DNA of 64,000 nt from Pumilibacter intestinalis (GTDB taxonomy: Bacteria; Bacillota; Clostridia; Christensenellales; Pumilibacteraceae). Location: NCBI RefSeq assembly GCF_943193005.1, contig NZ_CALPCH010000010.1, positions 1-64,000 of the forward strand, read 5' to 3'. The notes beneath the pieces were generated by a model. It had not been told where the DNA came from. It saw nothing but the letters and a program-made list of their open reading frames with translations, and did not search any database. Shown piece after piece: positions 17,669-25,227 of this stretch. Position 1 is the stretch's first letter. Every line of letters begins with the position of its first letter. A program made the translations under genes and the position numbers.

Positions 17669-19573
17669 CTAAAGTATACTTGCGAGGACTCCGCCGGCGA
17701 GCATAACTTTTTTGAGCCGCTCGCTCAATTCGAGCTTGGTTTTTATAATATCGCCCGTGGTCTTATTCGTAACCGTTACCGTATCGCCCTTTTTGATTTC
17801 GGCGGGCGCGTCGGCTATAAACAGCTCGTCGCCCTCGCTTATTTTGTCTTTGTCTCGGGGATTTTCAAACACAAGCGGCATAATGCCGTTGTTTATGAGA
17901 TTGCTTTGGTGAATACGCGCGAACGACACGGCGAGCACCGCCTTAATTCCGAGATAGAGCGGCACGAGCGCGGCATGCTCTCTGCTGCTGCCCTGCCCGT
18001 AGTTTTGCCCCGCAACTATAAATCCGCCGCCGTTCTTTTTAGCTCGGGCGGAAAACTCCGCGTCTACGGGATTTAAGCAGAAATCGGCAAGATACGGAAT
18101 GTTGGAGCGGTACGGCAACAACTTGCTGTTGCTCGGCATGATGTGGTCGGTTGTAACGTTGTCCTCGCACACAATAAGCGTTTTGCCCGAAATGTTTTTT
18201 TCGAGCTTGTGCGTTTTGGGAAAAGGCTTTATGTTGGGTCCGCGCACAATCTCCGTATTCGGAAAATCTTCGGGGCGCAAAATGAGATTGTCGTTGATTT
18301 CGAAACGGTCGGGAAGCCGTATCTTCACCTCGTCGAACTCGGCGGGGTCGGTAAACTTGCCGTAAAGCGCGGTGTACGCCGCCGTTTCGGGGCTTACCAA
18401 ATACACGTTTGCCGAAGCCGTTCCGCTGCGAGCGTAGAAATTGCGGTTAAAGGTGCGCACGCTCACCGCGTTCGTCTTGGGCGATTGTCCCATGCCTATG
18501 CAAGGACCGCAGGCGCACTCGAGCACACGCGCTCCCGCCGCTATTATATCGGCAAGCGCGCCGCACTTGCAGAGCATTGCGAGCACCTGTCGCGAGCCGG
18601 GGCTCACCGTTAAACTCACGCTCGGCGCAACAGTTTTGCCCTTTAGTATTGCCGCCACTTTGAGCATATCGGCAAGGCTCGAATTTGTGCAGCTGCCTAT
18701 GCAAACTTGGTCCACCGCTATATCGGTAAGTTCCGAAACCGCTTTTATGTTGTCGGGGCTGTGCGGGCACGCCGCAAGCGGGCGCAGAGCCGAAAGGTCT
18801 ATTACCACGCTTTCGTCGTACTCGGCGTTTTCGTCGGCAACGAGCGGCGAAAAATCTTGCTCTCTGCCCTGCGCTTTCAAAAACGCGCGGGTGGTTTCGT
18901 CGGCGGGAAACACCGAAGCTGTTGCGCCGAGTTCCGCGCCCATGTTGGCTATAGTGGCTCTCTCGGGCACGGAAAGAGCTTTTACCCCCTCGCCGCAATA
19001 TTCCATTACCTTGCCCACTCCGCCCTTAACGGTGAGCAAGCGAAGCACTTCGAGTATGATATCTTTGGCGGCGGCGTTGTGCCCCAGCTTGCCTTTAAGC
19101 TCCACTTTAACCACTTTGGGCATTGTGAGATACAGCGGCGCACCGCCCATGGCGAGCGCAACGTCAAGCCCGCCCGCGCCTATGGCAAGCATTCCCATGC
19201 CGCCGCATGTGGGGGTATGACTGTCCGACCCTATAAGAGTTTTGCCGGGGCGCGAAAACCGCTCGAGATGCACCTGATGACAAATGCCGTTGCCCGGCTT
19301 TGATACGCGTATGCCGTGCTTTAACGCAACCGACTGTATGTACGCATGGTCGTCGGCGTTCTCGAACCCCGACTGCAAAGTGTTGTGGTCTATATACGCC
19401 ACGCTGAGTTCGGTTTTCACCTTGTCTATGCCCATGCTCTCGAATTGCAAATAAGCCATAGTGCCAGTGGAGTCTTGCGTGAGAGTTTGGTCTATCTTTA
19501 TGCCTATCTCGCTTCCCGCTTTCATCTCGCCGCTTACGAGATGCGCTTTTATTATTTTTCGAGTTATGTTCAA
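17669..19573 (-). CDS. acnA: Aconitate hydratase
   Basis: Interconverts citrate and isocitrate with a [4Fe-4S] cluster. The 634-residue protein combines the catalytic domains and the C-terminal swivel domain in one chain, the shorter monomeric type frequent in Clostridia. Cluster cysteines appear in CIGSCTNSS and CACGPCIGMG; DSHTPTCGGMG and the swivel motif QNYGQGSSREHAA are present. Translation starts at a TTG (19573) with a GGAGG site nine bases upstream. It has its own promoter and is monocistronic. 3-Isopropylmalate dehydratase is less likely because that enzyme is split. Confidence 0.9.
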   Translation of the reverse strand: MNITRKIIKAHLVSGEMKAGSEIGIKIDQTLTQDSTGTMAYLQFESMGIDKVKTELSVAYIDHNTLQSGFENADDHAYIQSVALKHGIRVSKPGNGICHQVHLERFSRPGKTLIGSDSHTPTCGGMGMLAIGAGGLDVALAMGGAPLYLTMPKVVKVELKGKLGHNAAAKDIILEVLRLLTVKGGVGKVMEYCGEGVKALSVPERATIANMGAELGATASVFPADETTRAFLKAQGREQDFSPLVADENAEYDESVVIDLSALRPLAACPHSPDNIKAVSELTDIAVDQVCIGSCTNSSLADMLKVAAILKGKTVAPSVSLTVSPGSRQVLAMLCKCGALADIIAAGARVLECACGPCIGMGQSPKTNAVSVRTFNRNFYARSGTASANVYLVSPETAAYTALYGKFTDPAEFDEVKIRLPDRFEINDNLILRPEDFPNTEIVRGPNIKPFPKTHKLEKNISGKTLIVCEDNVTTDHIMPSNSKLLPYRSNIPYLADFCLNPVDAEFSARAKKNGGGFIVAGQNYGQGSSREHAALVPLYLGIKAVLAVSFARIHQSNLINNGIMPLVFENPRDKDKISEGDELFIADAPAEIKKGDTVTVTNKTTGDIIKTKLELSERLKKVMLAGGVLASIL

Positions 19574-19604
19574 CGCACTGCGCCTCCGAAAGTATTTTCA
19601 TTAT

Positions 19605-19633
19605 ATTGTACCCGATTTGGCGCGTTTTGTCAA
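19605..19633 (-). promoter_or_regulatory. Aconitase promoter
   Basis: TTGACA (19628-19633), 17 bases, TACAAT (19605-19610). Confidence 0.8.
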
Positions 19634-19652
19634 TGACTTTCGCTCTCGGCGC

Positions 19653-19690
19653 AAAAAAGCCCCTTCGCGGTTTTGCGAAAGGACTTTTTA
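19653..19690 (-). terminator. Terminator after lipoprotein A
   Basis: Stem AAAAAG-TCC-TTTCGC with GCGAAG-GGG-CTTTTTT on the minus strand, U-tract at 19653-19658. The A-tract on its other side makes it usable in both directions. Confidence 0.8.
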
Positions 19691-19709
19691 AGCTGCGAAT
19701 TATATTTGT

Positions 19710-20801
19710 TTATTCGGCATGTTGCGCCTTGTAAGCCTCAATCTTTTGTTTGGCTTCGGTTGCGCCAGTAACAGCGGTGCTACCGAATTTTTCAAACTTA
19801 GTTGTATCTTTTAAGCCGACTTTCTCGGTTTGACCGTCTTTCGTTTCTTCGGCTGTAAGGCAATACATTATTTGCGTTAATTTGCCGTCGGTAATCGTAA
19901 TTACGCATTCGCCTTCGCACTTCACACCTTCGTAGAAAGTTACTGCGGTTTTCGCACCCGTAGCGGTCTTTACAAGTCCTTTTTCTCTGCCGAAATACCC
20001 GACTACATTTGTAATATTCAGCGCAATATATTCTTTGAACGACTCGGCAACGGTAATATCCGTTTTGTACACATAGTCGCCGCCACTGCTGGTACTGTAA
20101 GTTTTTGCGCCTTCGGTAATTTCGTAACGGTAATAATCGGAAGCGTTCTCGGTATAATCAGGCGTACCCGTTTCGAAACGGGTTTTATCATAATAGCGCA
20201 CATACATTTGTTCGGTTGCGGTATATTGCGTTACGCTTGCCGAGTCGAATTCCCACGTTGCGCCGTCTTTGTTAAGCCCTTCCATTATTCTTGTTTCGGT
20301 GCAATTAGAGTGAGTATCGGAGTTGAATGCCCTATTTATTTCGCTGTTGGTTACGCGCTCGCCTATCTTCGCCTCGGGAACGGCATACGCAAACTTGCCT
20401 TCGCCGTATTCGAGCACGTACATTTCCATAGCCGCAGTTACCGTTTCGGCATCATATCCCGTTTCCGCATCCGCAAATTCAATCTTTGCCGTAACGCCGA
20501 ACAGTTCCGCTTTTGCAAGGTCTTTCTTGTCCGCTTCGGTAAGCCCGAGTTTTTCCAAGTCCGCGTCGCCCTTACTCTCTTTGGAAACGAACTCCGCGCT
20601 AAGCATAGGGTCTTCGCCGTCATACACCGCAAGCTCGTTCTCCACATAGCCGAGCACCGCCTCGTCCGCGGTTTTGTATTCCGCGGCGGACACAACGATT
20701 ACTTTCGCCGAGCCGTCGCCCTCGTTCTTGCACGCAACAAGCGAGCAAGCCGACAACGCCATAATCAGCGCGGTTACAATCAATACGATTTTCTTCCTCA
20801 T
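19710..20801 (-). CDS. Lipoprotein A of a tandem paralogous pair
   Basis: A 363-residue secreted lipoprotein: signal peptide with lipobox LVAC (Cys24), then an unrecognised extracellular domain rich in Asp, Glu, Tyr and Thr. It is clearly homologous to the next gene upstream (20967-22097) along its whole length, including the ends MRKKIVLIVTALIMAL and AYKAQHAE. The two genes also share promoter and leader. It would be lipidated by Lgt. A substrate-binding or surface role is possible but nothing identifies it. Confidence 0.75.
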   Translation of the reverse strand: MRKKIVLIVTALIMALSACSLVACKNEGDGSAKVIVVSAAEYKTADEAVLGYVENELAVYDGEDPMLSAEFVSKESKGDADLEKLGLTEADKKDLAKAELFGVTAKIEFADAETGYDAETVTAAMEMYVLEYGEGKFAYAVPEAKIGERVTNSEINRAFNSDTHSNCTETRIMEGLNKDGATWEFDSASVTQYTATEQMYVRYYDKTRFETGTPDYTENASDYYRYEITEGAKTYSTSSGGDYVYKTDITVAESFKEYIALNITNVVGYFGREKGLVKTATGAKTAVTFYEGVKCEGECVITITDGKLTQIMYCLTAEETKDGQTEKVGLKDTTKFEKFGSTAVTGATEAKQKIEAYKAQHAE

Positions 20802-20827
20802 ACATCTTCTCCTTAATATATAATTAT

Positions 20828-20855
20828 ACCAAACCTATAAATATTTAGGCTTAGT
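20828..20855 (-). promoter_or_regulatory. 5'-terminal hairpin of lipoprotein A message
   Basis: ACTAAGCCTA pairs with TAGGTTTGGT across an AT-rich loop, allowing G-U pairs, and begins at about +1 of the transcript. The same hairpin with compensating changes precedes lipoprotein B. It may protect the 5' end of the message. Confidence 0.55.
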
Positions 20856-20858
20856 ATA

Positions 20859-20887
20859 ATTGTATCATGTAATTCCCCCGCCCGCAA
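20859..20887 (-). promoter_or_regulatory. Promoter of lipoprotein A
   Basis: TTGCGG (20882-20887), 17 bases, TACAAT (20859-20864). The spacer holds a broken G tract (GCGGGGG). The promoter is duplicated upstream of the paralogue. Confidence 0.6.
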
Positions 20888-20966
20888 GCGATTTTGAGGG
20901 GTTTATGAAAATTTTGTGTTTTTTTCGGTAACGCGCTATTTTTGCCTTTATTTATTCGGCATATTG

Positions 20967-22097
20967 CTATTCGGCATGTTGCGCCTTGTAAGCCGCAACC
21001 TTTTCTTTGGCTTCGGTTGCGCCAGTAATAGCGGTGTTGCCGAATTTCTCATACTTAACGGTCATTTTCATACCCATTTTCACGGGTTTACCGCCTTGCT
21101 CCGTTTCGGCTATAGCCCAAAACATTATTTGAGTTAATTTGCCGTCGGTAATCGTAACACTGCATTCGCCTTCGCAATCCAAGCCGTCGAGGAAAGTTAT
21201 CGCGGCTTTCGCGCCCGTAGCGGTCTTTACAAGTCCTTTTGCGCCCGGATAAAACCCCATCACGCCGGTAGTATTTTGCGAAATATATGTTTTTAACGAC
21301 TCCGCTACGGTTTTACTTAATTCGGACACTTCGCTACTGCCGCTACGCGTTCCGTAAGTTTTTGCGCCTTCGGTAACTTTGTAATCGTAATAATCGCGCT
21401 TTTCTTCCAAAGTATAATTAGGCGTACCCGCTTCGAAACGGGTTTTATCATGATAGCTCACGTGCATTTCTTCTGTCGCGGTACGTTGTATCACGCCAGC
21501 CGTGTCGAATACCCACGTTGCGCCGTCTTTGCCAAGCTCTTCGTCTATTTCTGTTTCGGTGCAATTAGAGTGAGTATCGTAGTTGAACGCCTTATTTATT
21601 TCGCTGTTGGTTACGCGCTCGCCTATTTTCGCCTCGGGAACGGCATACGCGAACTTGCTTTCGCTGTATTTTAATACGTACATTTCCATATTCGCCGTAA
21701 CGGTTTCGGGCTGTTCGGCTTCGGGCGCGGTTGCCGCAAACGTTTCTTCATCTACAGCGAATTTAATCTTTGCCGTAACGCCGAACAGTTCCGCTTTTGC
21801 AAGGTCTTTCTTGTCGTTTTCGGTAAGTCCGAGCTTTTCCGAGTCCGCGTCGCCCTTGCTCTCTTTGGAAACAAACTCCGCACTATACATCAGTTCTTCG
21901 TAGTCATACACCGCAAGTTCGTTCTCAACGTAGCCGAGCACCGCCTCGTCCGCGGTTTTGTATTCCGCGGCAGACACGGCGATTACTTTCGCCGTTTCGT
22001 TGCCCGCGCCCTCGTTCTCGTTTTTGCACGCAACAAGCGAGCAAACCGACAGCGCCATAATCAGCGCGGTAACAATCAATACGATTTTCTTCCTCAT
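20967..22097 (-). CDS. Lipoprotein B of a tandem paralogous pair
   Basis: A 376-residue paralogue of the preceding lipoprotein with lipobox LVAC at Cys24 and the same overall domain. It has a short insertion near residue 110 (the EETFAATAPEAEQ region) and diverges most around residues 170-260. The ATG at 22097 has an AAGGAG site eight bases upstream; the longer open frame is leader. Its promoter spacer contains nine consecutive G residues, unlike copy A. Confidence 0.75.
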   Translation of the reverse strand: MRKKIVLIVTALIMALSVCSLVACKNENEGAGNETAKVIAVSAAEYKTADEAVLGYVENELAVYDYEELMYSAEFVSKESKGDADSEKLGLTENDKKDLAKAELFGVTAKIKFAVDEETFAATAPEAEQPETVTANMEMYVLKYSESKFAYAVPEAKIGERVTNSEINKAFNYDTHSNCTETEIDEELGKDGATWVFDTAGVIQRTATEEMHVSYHDKTRFEAGTPNYTLEEKRDYYDYKVTEGAKTYGTRSGSSEVSELSKTVAESLKTYISQNTTGVMGFYPGAKGLVKTATGAKAAITFLDGLDCEGECSVTITDGKLTQIMFWAIAETEQGGKPVKMGMKMTVKYEKFGNTAITGATEAKEKVAAYKAQHAE

Positions 22098-22127
22098 GTG
22101 TGTTCTCCTTCTATAAAATATAATACT

Positions 22128-22149
22128 AAGCCTATAAATATTTAGACTT
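22128..22149 (-). promoter_or_regulatory. 5'-terminal hairpin of lipoprotein B message
   Basis: AAGTCTA pairs with TAGGCTT. Two positions differ from the copy A hairpin and both changes keep pairing (G-U to G-C and C-G to U-G), which argues for selection on the RNA fold. Confidence 0.55.
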
Positions 22150-22155
22150 ACTATT

Positions 22156-22183
22156 ATTGTATCATATCGTCCCCCCCCCGCAA
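22156..22183 (-). promoter_or_regulatory. Promoter of lipoprotein B with G9 spacer
   Basis: TTGCGG (22178-22183), 16 bases, TACAAT (22156-22161). Seven of the sixteen spacer bases belong to a G9 run, so the spacer length can change by slippage. Confidence 0.6.
22171..22179 (-). repeat. G9 homopolymer in a promoter spacer
   Basis: Nine consecutive G on the minus strand, between -35 and -10 of lipoprotein B. Runs of this length are prone to slipped-strand mispairing. Confidence 0.8.
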
Positions 22184-22247
22184 GCGATTTTGAGGGGTTT
22201 ATGAAAATTTTGTGCTTTTTTCGGAAAACACACACCGTACTGAGCAC

Positions 22248-22292
22248 CAAAAAAGAGCAAACTCTTATGAGTCTGCTCTTTTCTTGTTTTTG
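22248..22292. terminator. Bidirectional terminator-like hairpin
   Basis: AAAAGAGCA pairs with TGCTCTTTT around an inner AACTC/GAGTC stem, with T runs on both strands. It separates lipoprotein B from the repeat array. Confidence 0.7.
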
Positions 22293-22314
22293 TAAATTTT
22301 TTCTCTATGTATGA

Positions 22315-22569
22315 GATTGCCGCGTCGCTCCGCTCCTCGCAATGACGGGTAAAGTTGCGTATGTCATTGCGAGCGAGTTTACGAGCGCGGCAATCCCCTT
22401 CGGGTTCCCTGTCATTGCGAGCGAGTTTACGAGCGCGGCAATCCCCTTCGGGTTCCCTGTCATTGCGAGCGAGTTTACGAGCGCGGCAATCCCCTACATG
22501 GAACACGTACAGCAACTGCCGCTTTCTTATGTATGAGATTGCCGCGGGCGCAAGCGCCCTCGCAATGAC
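22315..22569. repeat. Palindromic repeat array E with 48-bp tandem
   Basis: A unit at 22315-22346, then copies of a 48-base repeat starting at 22363, 22411 and 22459 (the third diverges after CAATCCCCT), then a unit at 22537-22569. Open frames across the tandem encode only repetitive Arg/Ser peptides and are not genes. From 22570 to 22636 nothing is seen. Confidence 0.9.
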
Positions 22570-22636
22570 ATGTAAACCCCATTATGCCACACATTGTTTG
22601 TATTTTTTATGGCTTAGCATAATCCATAAGAAAATA

Positions 22637-22665
22637 TTGACAAAACATTTTATTTTTGTTATTAT
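22637..22665 (+). promoter_or_regulatory. Promoter of an attenuator-like leader
   Basis: TTGACA (22637-22642), 17 bases, TATTAT (22660-22665). The predicted start is near 22672, at the base of a long hairpin. Confidence 0.75.
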
Positions 22666-22669
22666 AACC

Positions 22670-22802
22670 TTGCGACGCAATAGAATACCAAAAAACGGAT
22701 GCAAATAGCCAACAAGCTGTATCCGCCGTTTTTTGGTATATTGTGTCGCAACAATTAGGAGATAGCTTTTGGAAGTCGTCTCTTAATTGGGACGACTTTT
22801 TT
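22670..22802 (+). ncRNA. Structured leader: long hairpin, mini-ORF, terminator
   Basis: A hairpin with almost complete pairing spans 22670-22751 (TTGCGAC with GTCGCAA outside, CCAAAAAACGG with CCGTTTTTTGG inside). It is followed by AGGAG (22757-22761), a possible five-codon ORF starting TTG at 22769 and ending TAA at 22786, and an intrinsic terminator that overlaps that ORF (22773-22802). The layout is that of a transcription attenuator or a small RNA upstream of the membrane-protein gene. I cannot match it to a named riboswitch. Confidence 0.55.
22773..22802 (+). terminator. Leader terminator
   Basis: AAGTCGTC pairs with GACGACTT, followed by a run of T. It ends 20 bases before the start codon of the next gene. 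Confidence 0.85.
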
Positions 22803-22822
22803 AATATAAAGGAGAGTATATT

Positions 22823-23140
22823 ATGTCAAAAAAAACCGATAAGTTCATACAAAACGACAAGTGGTTCTATTATGCCTTTCTTATAATGAGCATATTATTT
22901 GGACTTTCTTGTGCTTTGAGCGCAATTGTAGGCATTTATTGGGCGGCAAAAGTAAGTGCCAAATATCTACTTTATGCCATATTTGCTATTCTTGGTATAG
23001 TAATAGCTTGGATTTTGTTTCGCCTATTTTTGTCTATGCTATGCGACATAAAATTGATTCGCGATAAGTTATACCATACAGAAAGCGAAGAACTAAAAGA
23101 ATTTCATAAAAACGAAGATAAGAACGTCCCTATGAAATAA
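22823..23140 (+). CDS. Small membrane protein, unknown
   Basis: A 105-residue protein with two membrane spans (about residues 15-40 and 47-70) and a charged C-terminal tail. The family is not recognised. AAAGGAG lies eight bases before the ATG. The gene is AT-rich and lies against the strand of its neighbours, which suggests an acquired gene. Its expression probably depends on readthrough of the terminator at 22773-22802. Confidence 0.7.
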   Translation: MSKKTDKFIQNDKWFYYAFLIMSILFGLSCALSAIVGIYWAAKVSAKYLLYAIFAILGIVIAWILFRLFLSMLCDIKLIRDKLYHTESEELKEFHKNEDKNVPMK

Positions 23141-23149
23141 ATAAAACAA

Positions 23150-23191
23150 CAAAAAAGAGCAAGCCGTTTTTTGACTTACTCTCTTTTTGCT
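23150..23191 (+). terminator. Terminator after the small membrane protein
   Basis: AAAAAGAG..AAG pairs with CTTA..CTCTTTTT with one bulge, followed by TTTTTGC. It resembles the hairpin at 22248-22292. Confidence 0.65.
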
Positions 23192-23204
23192 TTTCTTATG
23201 TATG

Positions 23205-23359
23205 AGATTGCCGCGGGCTTCGCCCTCGCAATGACGGGTAAAGCGGCGCATGTCATTGCGAGCGAGTTTACGAGCGCGGCAATCCCCTACATGAAACACG
23301 TACAGCAACTGCCGCTTTCTTATGTATGAGATTGCCGCGGGCTTCGCCCTCGCAATGAC
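23205..23359. repeat. Palindromic repeat array F
   Basis: Units at 23205-23235, 23252-23284 (inverted) and 23330-23359. The cores GGGCTTCGCCC at both ends are identical. Confidence 0.9.
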
Positions 23360-23400
23360 AGAAGAACGGAACGCTCGGCTAAGGACGGTTTTATGCCGCC

Positions 23401-23946
23401 TTACTTGCCAAAGTATCTTTTAAGCAAGCCTTCGAACGCTTTGCCGTGACGGGCTTCGTCGCGAGCCATTTCGTGTACGGTGTCGTGTATCGCGTCGAGG
23501 TTGAGAGCCTTTGCGCGTTTTGCAAGGTCGGTCTTGCCGGCGGTTGCTCCGTTTTCGGCGTCTACGCGCATTTGAAGATTTTTCTCGGTGGAAGAGGTTA
23601 CAACCTCGCCCAAAAGTTCGGCGAATTTGGCGGCGTGCTCCGCTTCTTCGAAAGCCGCTTTTTCCCAGTACATGCCTATTTCGGGATAGCCCTCGCGGTG
23701 CGCAACGCGAGCCATGGCAAGATACATGCCAACCTCGGTGCACTCGCCGTTAAAGTTCATGCGAAGGTCGTTCATGATATCTTCGGGAACGCCGCTCGCA
23801 ACGCCCACAACGTGTTCCGCCGCCCAAGTCTTTCCGCCTGCCTGCTCCGTGAATTTGGAAGCGGGAGCTTTGCACTGCGGGCACTTATCGGGAGCCGCAT
23901 TACCCTCGTGAACGTATCCGCATACCGAACATACAAACTTTTTCAT
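23401..23946 (-). CDS. Reverse rubrerythrin
   Basis: Peroxide and oxygen detoxification in the cytoplasm of anaerobes. The 181-residue protein has the rubredoxin iron site at the N-terminus (CSVCGY at 6-11 and CPQCKAP at 22-28) followed by a diiron four-helix ferritin-like domain with [19 protein letters not shown] and [10 protein letters not shown]. This reversed order matches the O2-reducing rubrerythrins of Clostridium. AAGGAG precedes the ATG. It lies 69 bases after perR and may be co-transcribed with it. Confidence 0.92.
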   Translation of the reverse strand: MKKFVCSVCGYVHEGNAAPDKCPQCKAPASKFTEQAGGKTWAAEHVVGVASGVPEDIMNDLRMNFNGECTEVGMYLAMARVAHREGYPEIGMYWEKAAFEEAEHAAKFAELLGEVVTSSTEKNLQMRVDAENGATAGKTDLAKRAKALNLDAIHDTVHEMARDEARHGKAFEGLLKRYFGK

Positions 23947-24015
23947 TTTCTTTTTCTCCTTGAGTTTATTTTTTTGATTTTATAATGCGCAAGCTCTCGC
24001 TTGATTGCATTTGCT

Positions 24016-24408
24016 TTAAGACAACCGCGTATGTGCTTTGTTCTCTTTAACGCAGTGCGGGCACAATCCGTAAATTACGGTTTTTACTCCGTCTATCCTG
24101 TATCCGCTTTTTTCGAGCGCGGCGGTATCTTCCGAGTAGCCGAACACGTCGCTTATCGCGCCGCAACCGTTGCACACAAAGTGCGCGTGCGGCGAGGTGT
24201 CCGCGTCGAAATGCAGACTGCCGCACTCGGTTTCGAGCGTGTTCAATTCGCCCGCGTCGCTAAGCTCTTTGAGATTGCGATACACCGTGCCCAAGCTCAC
24301 GTTTGGGATTTGCTCGCGCACTTTGGCATACACCCACTCCGCGTTCGGGTGGCTCTTCGTGTCGCGCAATATTTTGAGTATCGCTTCGCGCCTGCTGCTG
24401 TAACGCAC
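24016..24408 (-). CDS. perR: Fur-family peroxide regulator PerR
   Basis: Metal-dependent repressor of oxidative stress genes. The 130-residue protein has the winged helix (HPNAEWVYAKVRE, PNVSLGTVYRNL), the regulatory metal-site region HFDADTSPHAHFVC and two CxxC pairs (CNGCG, CPHC) for structural zinc. The start is a GTG at 24408 with AAAGGAG six bases before. A palindrome between its -10 and start codon suggests autoregulation, and the downstream rubrerythrin is a typical target. Confidence 0.9.
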   Translation of the reverse strand: MRYSSRREAILKILRDTKSHPNAEWVYAKVREQIPNVSLGTVYRNLKELSDAGELNTLETECGSLHFDADTSPHAHFVCNGCGAISDVFGYSEDTAALEKSGYRIDGVKTVIYGLCPHCVKENKAHTRLS

Positions 24409-24428
24409 GTTATCTCCTTTATATAATC

Positions 24429-24441
24429 AGTAATGATTACT
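24429..24441. promoter_or_regulatory. Candidate PerR box
   Basis: AGTAATGATTACT, a perfect 6-1-6 palindrome close to the Per box consensus. It lies just downstream of the perR -10 and upstream of the divergent cysteine-rich gene. Confidence 0.6.
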
Positions 24442-24444
24442 ATT

Positions 24445-24473
24445 ATTATATATGATTATACAAAAACAGTCAA
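24445..24473 (-). promoter_or_regulatory. perR promoter
   Basis: TTGACT (24468-24473), 17 bases, TATAAT (24445-24450). Confidence 0.8.
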
Positions 24474-24556
24474 GCGATTTTAAGCGATTTGCAAATTTTT
24501 ATTGTAACGCTGTTAAAAAAAGTTTCATAGTATGGTAATATACGGAGGATAAAAAT

Positions 24557-24784
24557 ATGAACGAATACGATAACTACAACCAATCTTGTAACATCTGCGG
24601 CAACAACAACTGCAACTGCGGTTGCCGCAAACCCGTTTGCACCTGCCGTTGCGAATGCCGCGAGCAGAAACAATGCGAGTGCAATCACGAGCACAACTGC
24701 AACTGCGGTTGCCAACACCGTAAGCCGTGCGGCTGCGGCATATGCAACTGCTTCCGCAATCTTTTCTGCGGCTGTCGCAGATAG
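24557..24784 (+). CDS. Cysteine-rich mini-protein (20 Cys of 75)
   Basis: A 75-residue protein with 20 cysteines, mostly as CxC and CxxC, plus several Asn, Arg and three His. I do not recognise the family; metal binding (metallothionein-like) or a disulfide-linked spore-coat protein are the obvious options. GGAGGA lies close before the ATG and a strong terminator follows, so it is a real transcription unit. It is transcribed divergently from perR across the candidate Per box. Confidence 0.7.
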   Translation: MNEYDNYNQSCNICGNNNCNCGCRKPVCTCRCECREQKQCECNHEHNCNCGCQHRKPCGCGICNCFRNLFCGCRR

Positions 24785-24812
24785 AGAACTCCCTTCTTCC
24801 CCTTTTGCCACG

Positions 24813-24845
24813 AAAAAACGCGGGTATTTTTATCCGCGTTTTTTT
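24813..24845 (+). terminator. Terminator after the cysteine-rich gene
   Basis: AAAAAACGCGGGTA pairs with TATCCGCGTTTTTTT around a four-base loop; usable in both directions. Confidence 0.9.
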
Positions 24846-24874
24846 GTGTAGTGGGTATAGGTTCTCATGAAGGG

Positions 24875-25224
24875 GATTGCTTCGCTCGTAAACTCGCTCG
24901 CAATGACGCGGCACAAAATTGTCATTGCGAGGGTGCTTGCACCCGTGGCAATCTCAGGCATGGAACAAGTGCAGACACTGTTGCTTTCTCATGTATGGGA
25001 TTGCCGCGCTCGCATGGCTCGCTCGCAATGACAGGTAGGCAGAAAGTGCGCTCGCAATGACGCGGCACAAAATTGTCATTGCGAGGGTGCTTGCACCCGT
25101 GGCAATCTCAGGCATGGAACAAGTACAGATACTGTTGCTTTCTCATGTATGGGATTGCCGCGCTCGCATGGCTCGCTCGCAATGACAGGTAGGCAGAAAG
25201 TGCGCTCGCAATGACGCGGCACAA
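24875..25224. repeat. Palindromic repeat array G with 154-bp tandem
   Basis: After one unit at 24875-24906, a 154-base block that itself holds two palindromic units is present twice (24896-25049 and 25050-25203) with only two visible substitutions, then starts a third time (25204-25224). The gap of 443 bases holds no gene. Confidence 0.9.
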
Positions 25225-25227
25225 TTA

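Noticed and set aside
22363-22510. Small CRISPR array
   Set aside because: Spacers are identical, the repeats are the palindromic family found elsewhere, and no cas genes are present.
22355-22708. Open frame of 117 codons across the 48-bp tandem repeats
   Set aside because: The product is a repeated Arg/Ser peptide dictated by the palindromic repeat and runs into the leader promoter. No ribosome binding site is seen.
24470-24811. Hydrophobic 113-codon frame antisense to the cysteine-rich gene
   Set aside because: It is the mirror of a Cys-codon-rich frame, crosses the perR promoter and has no ribosome binding site.
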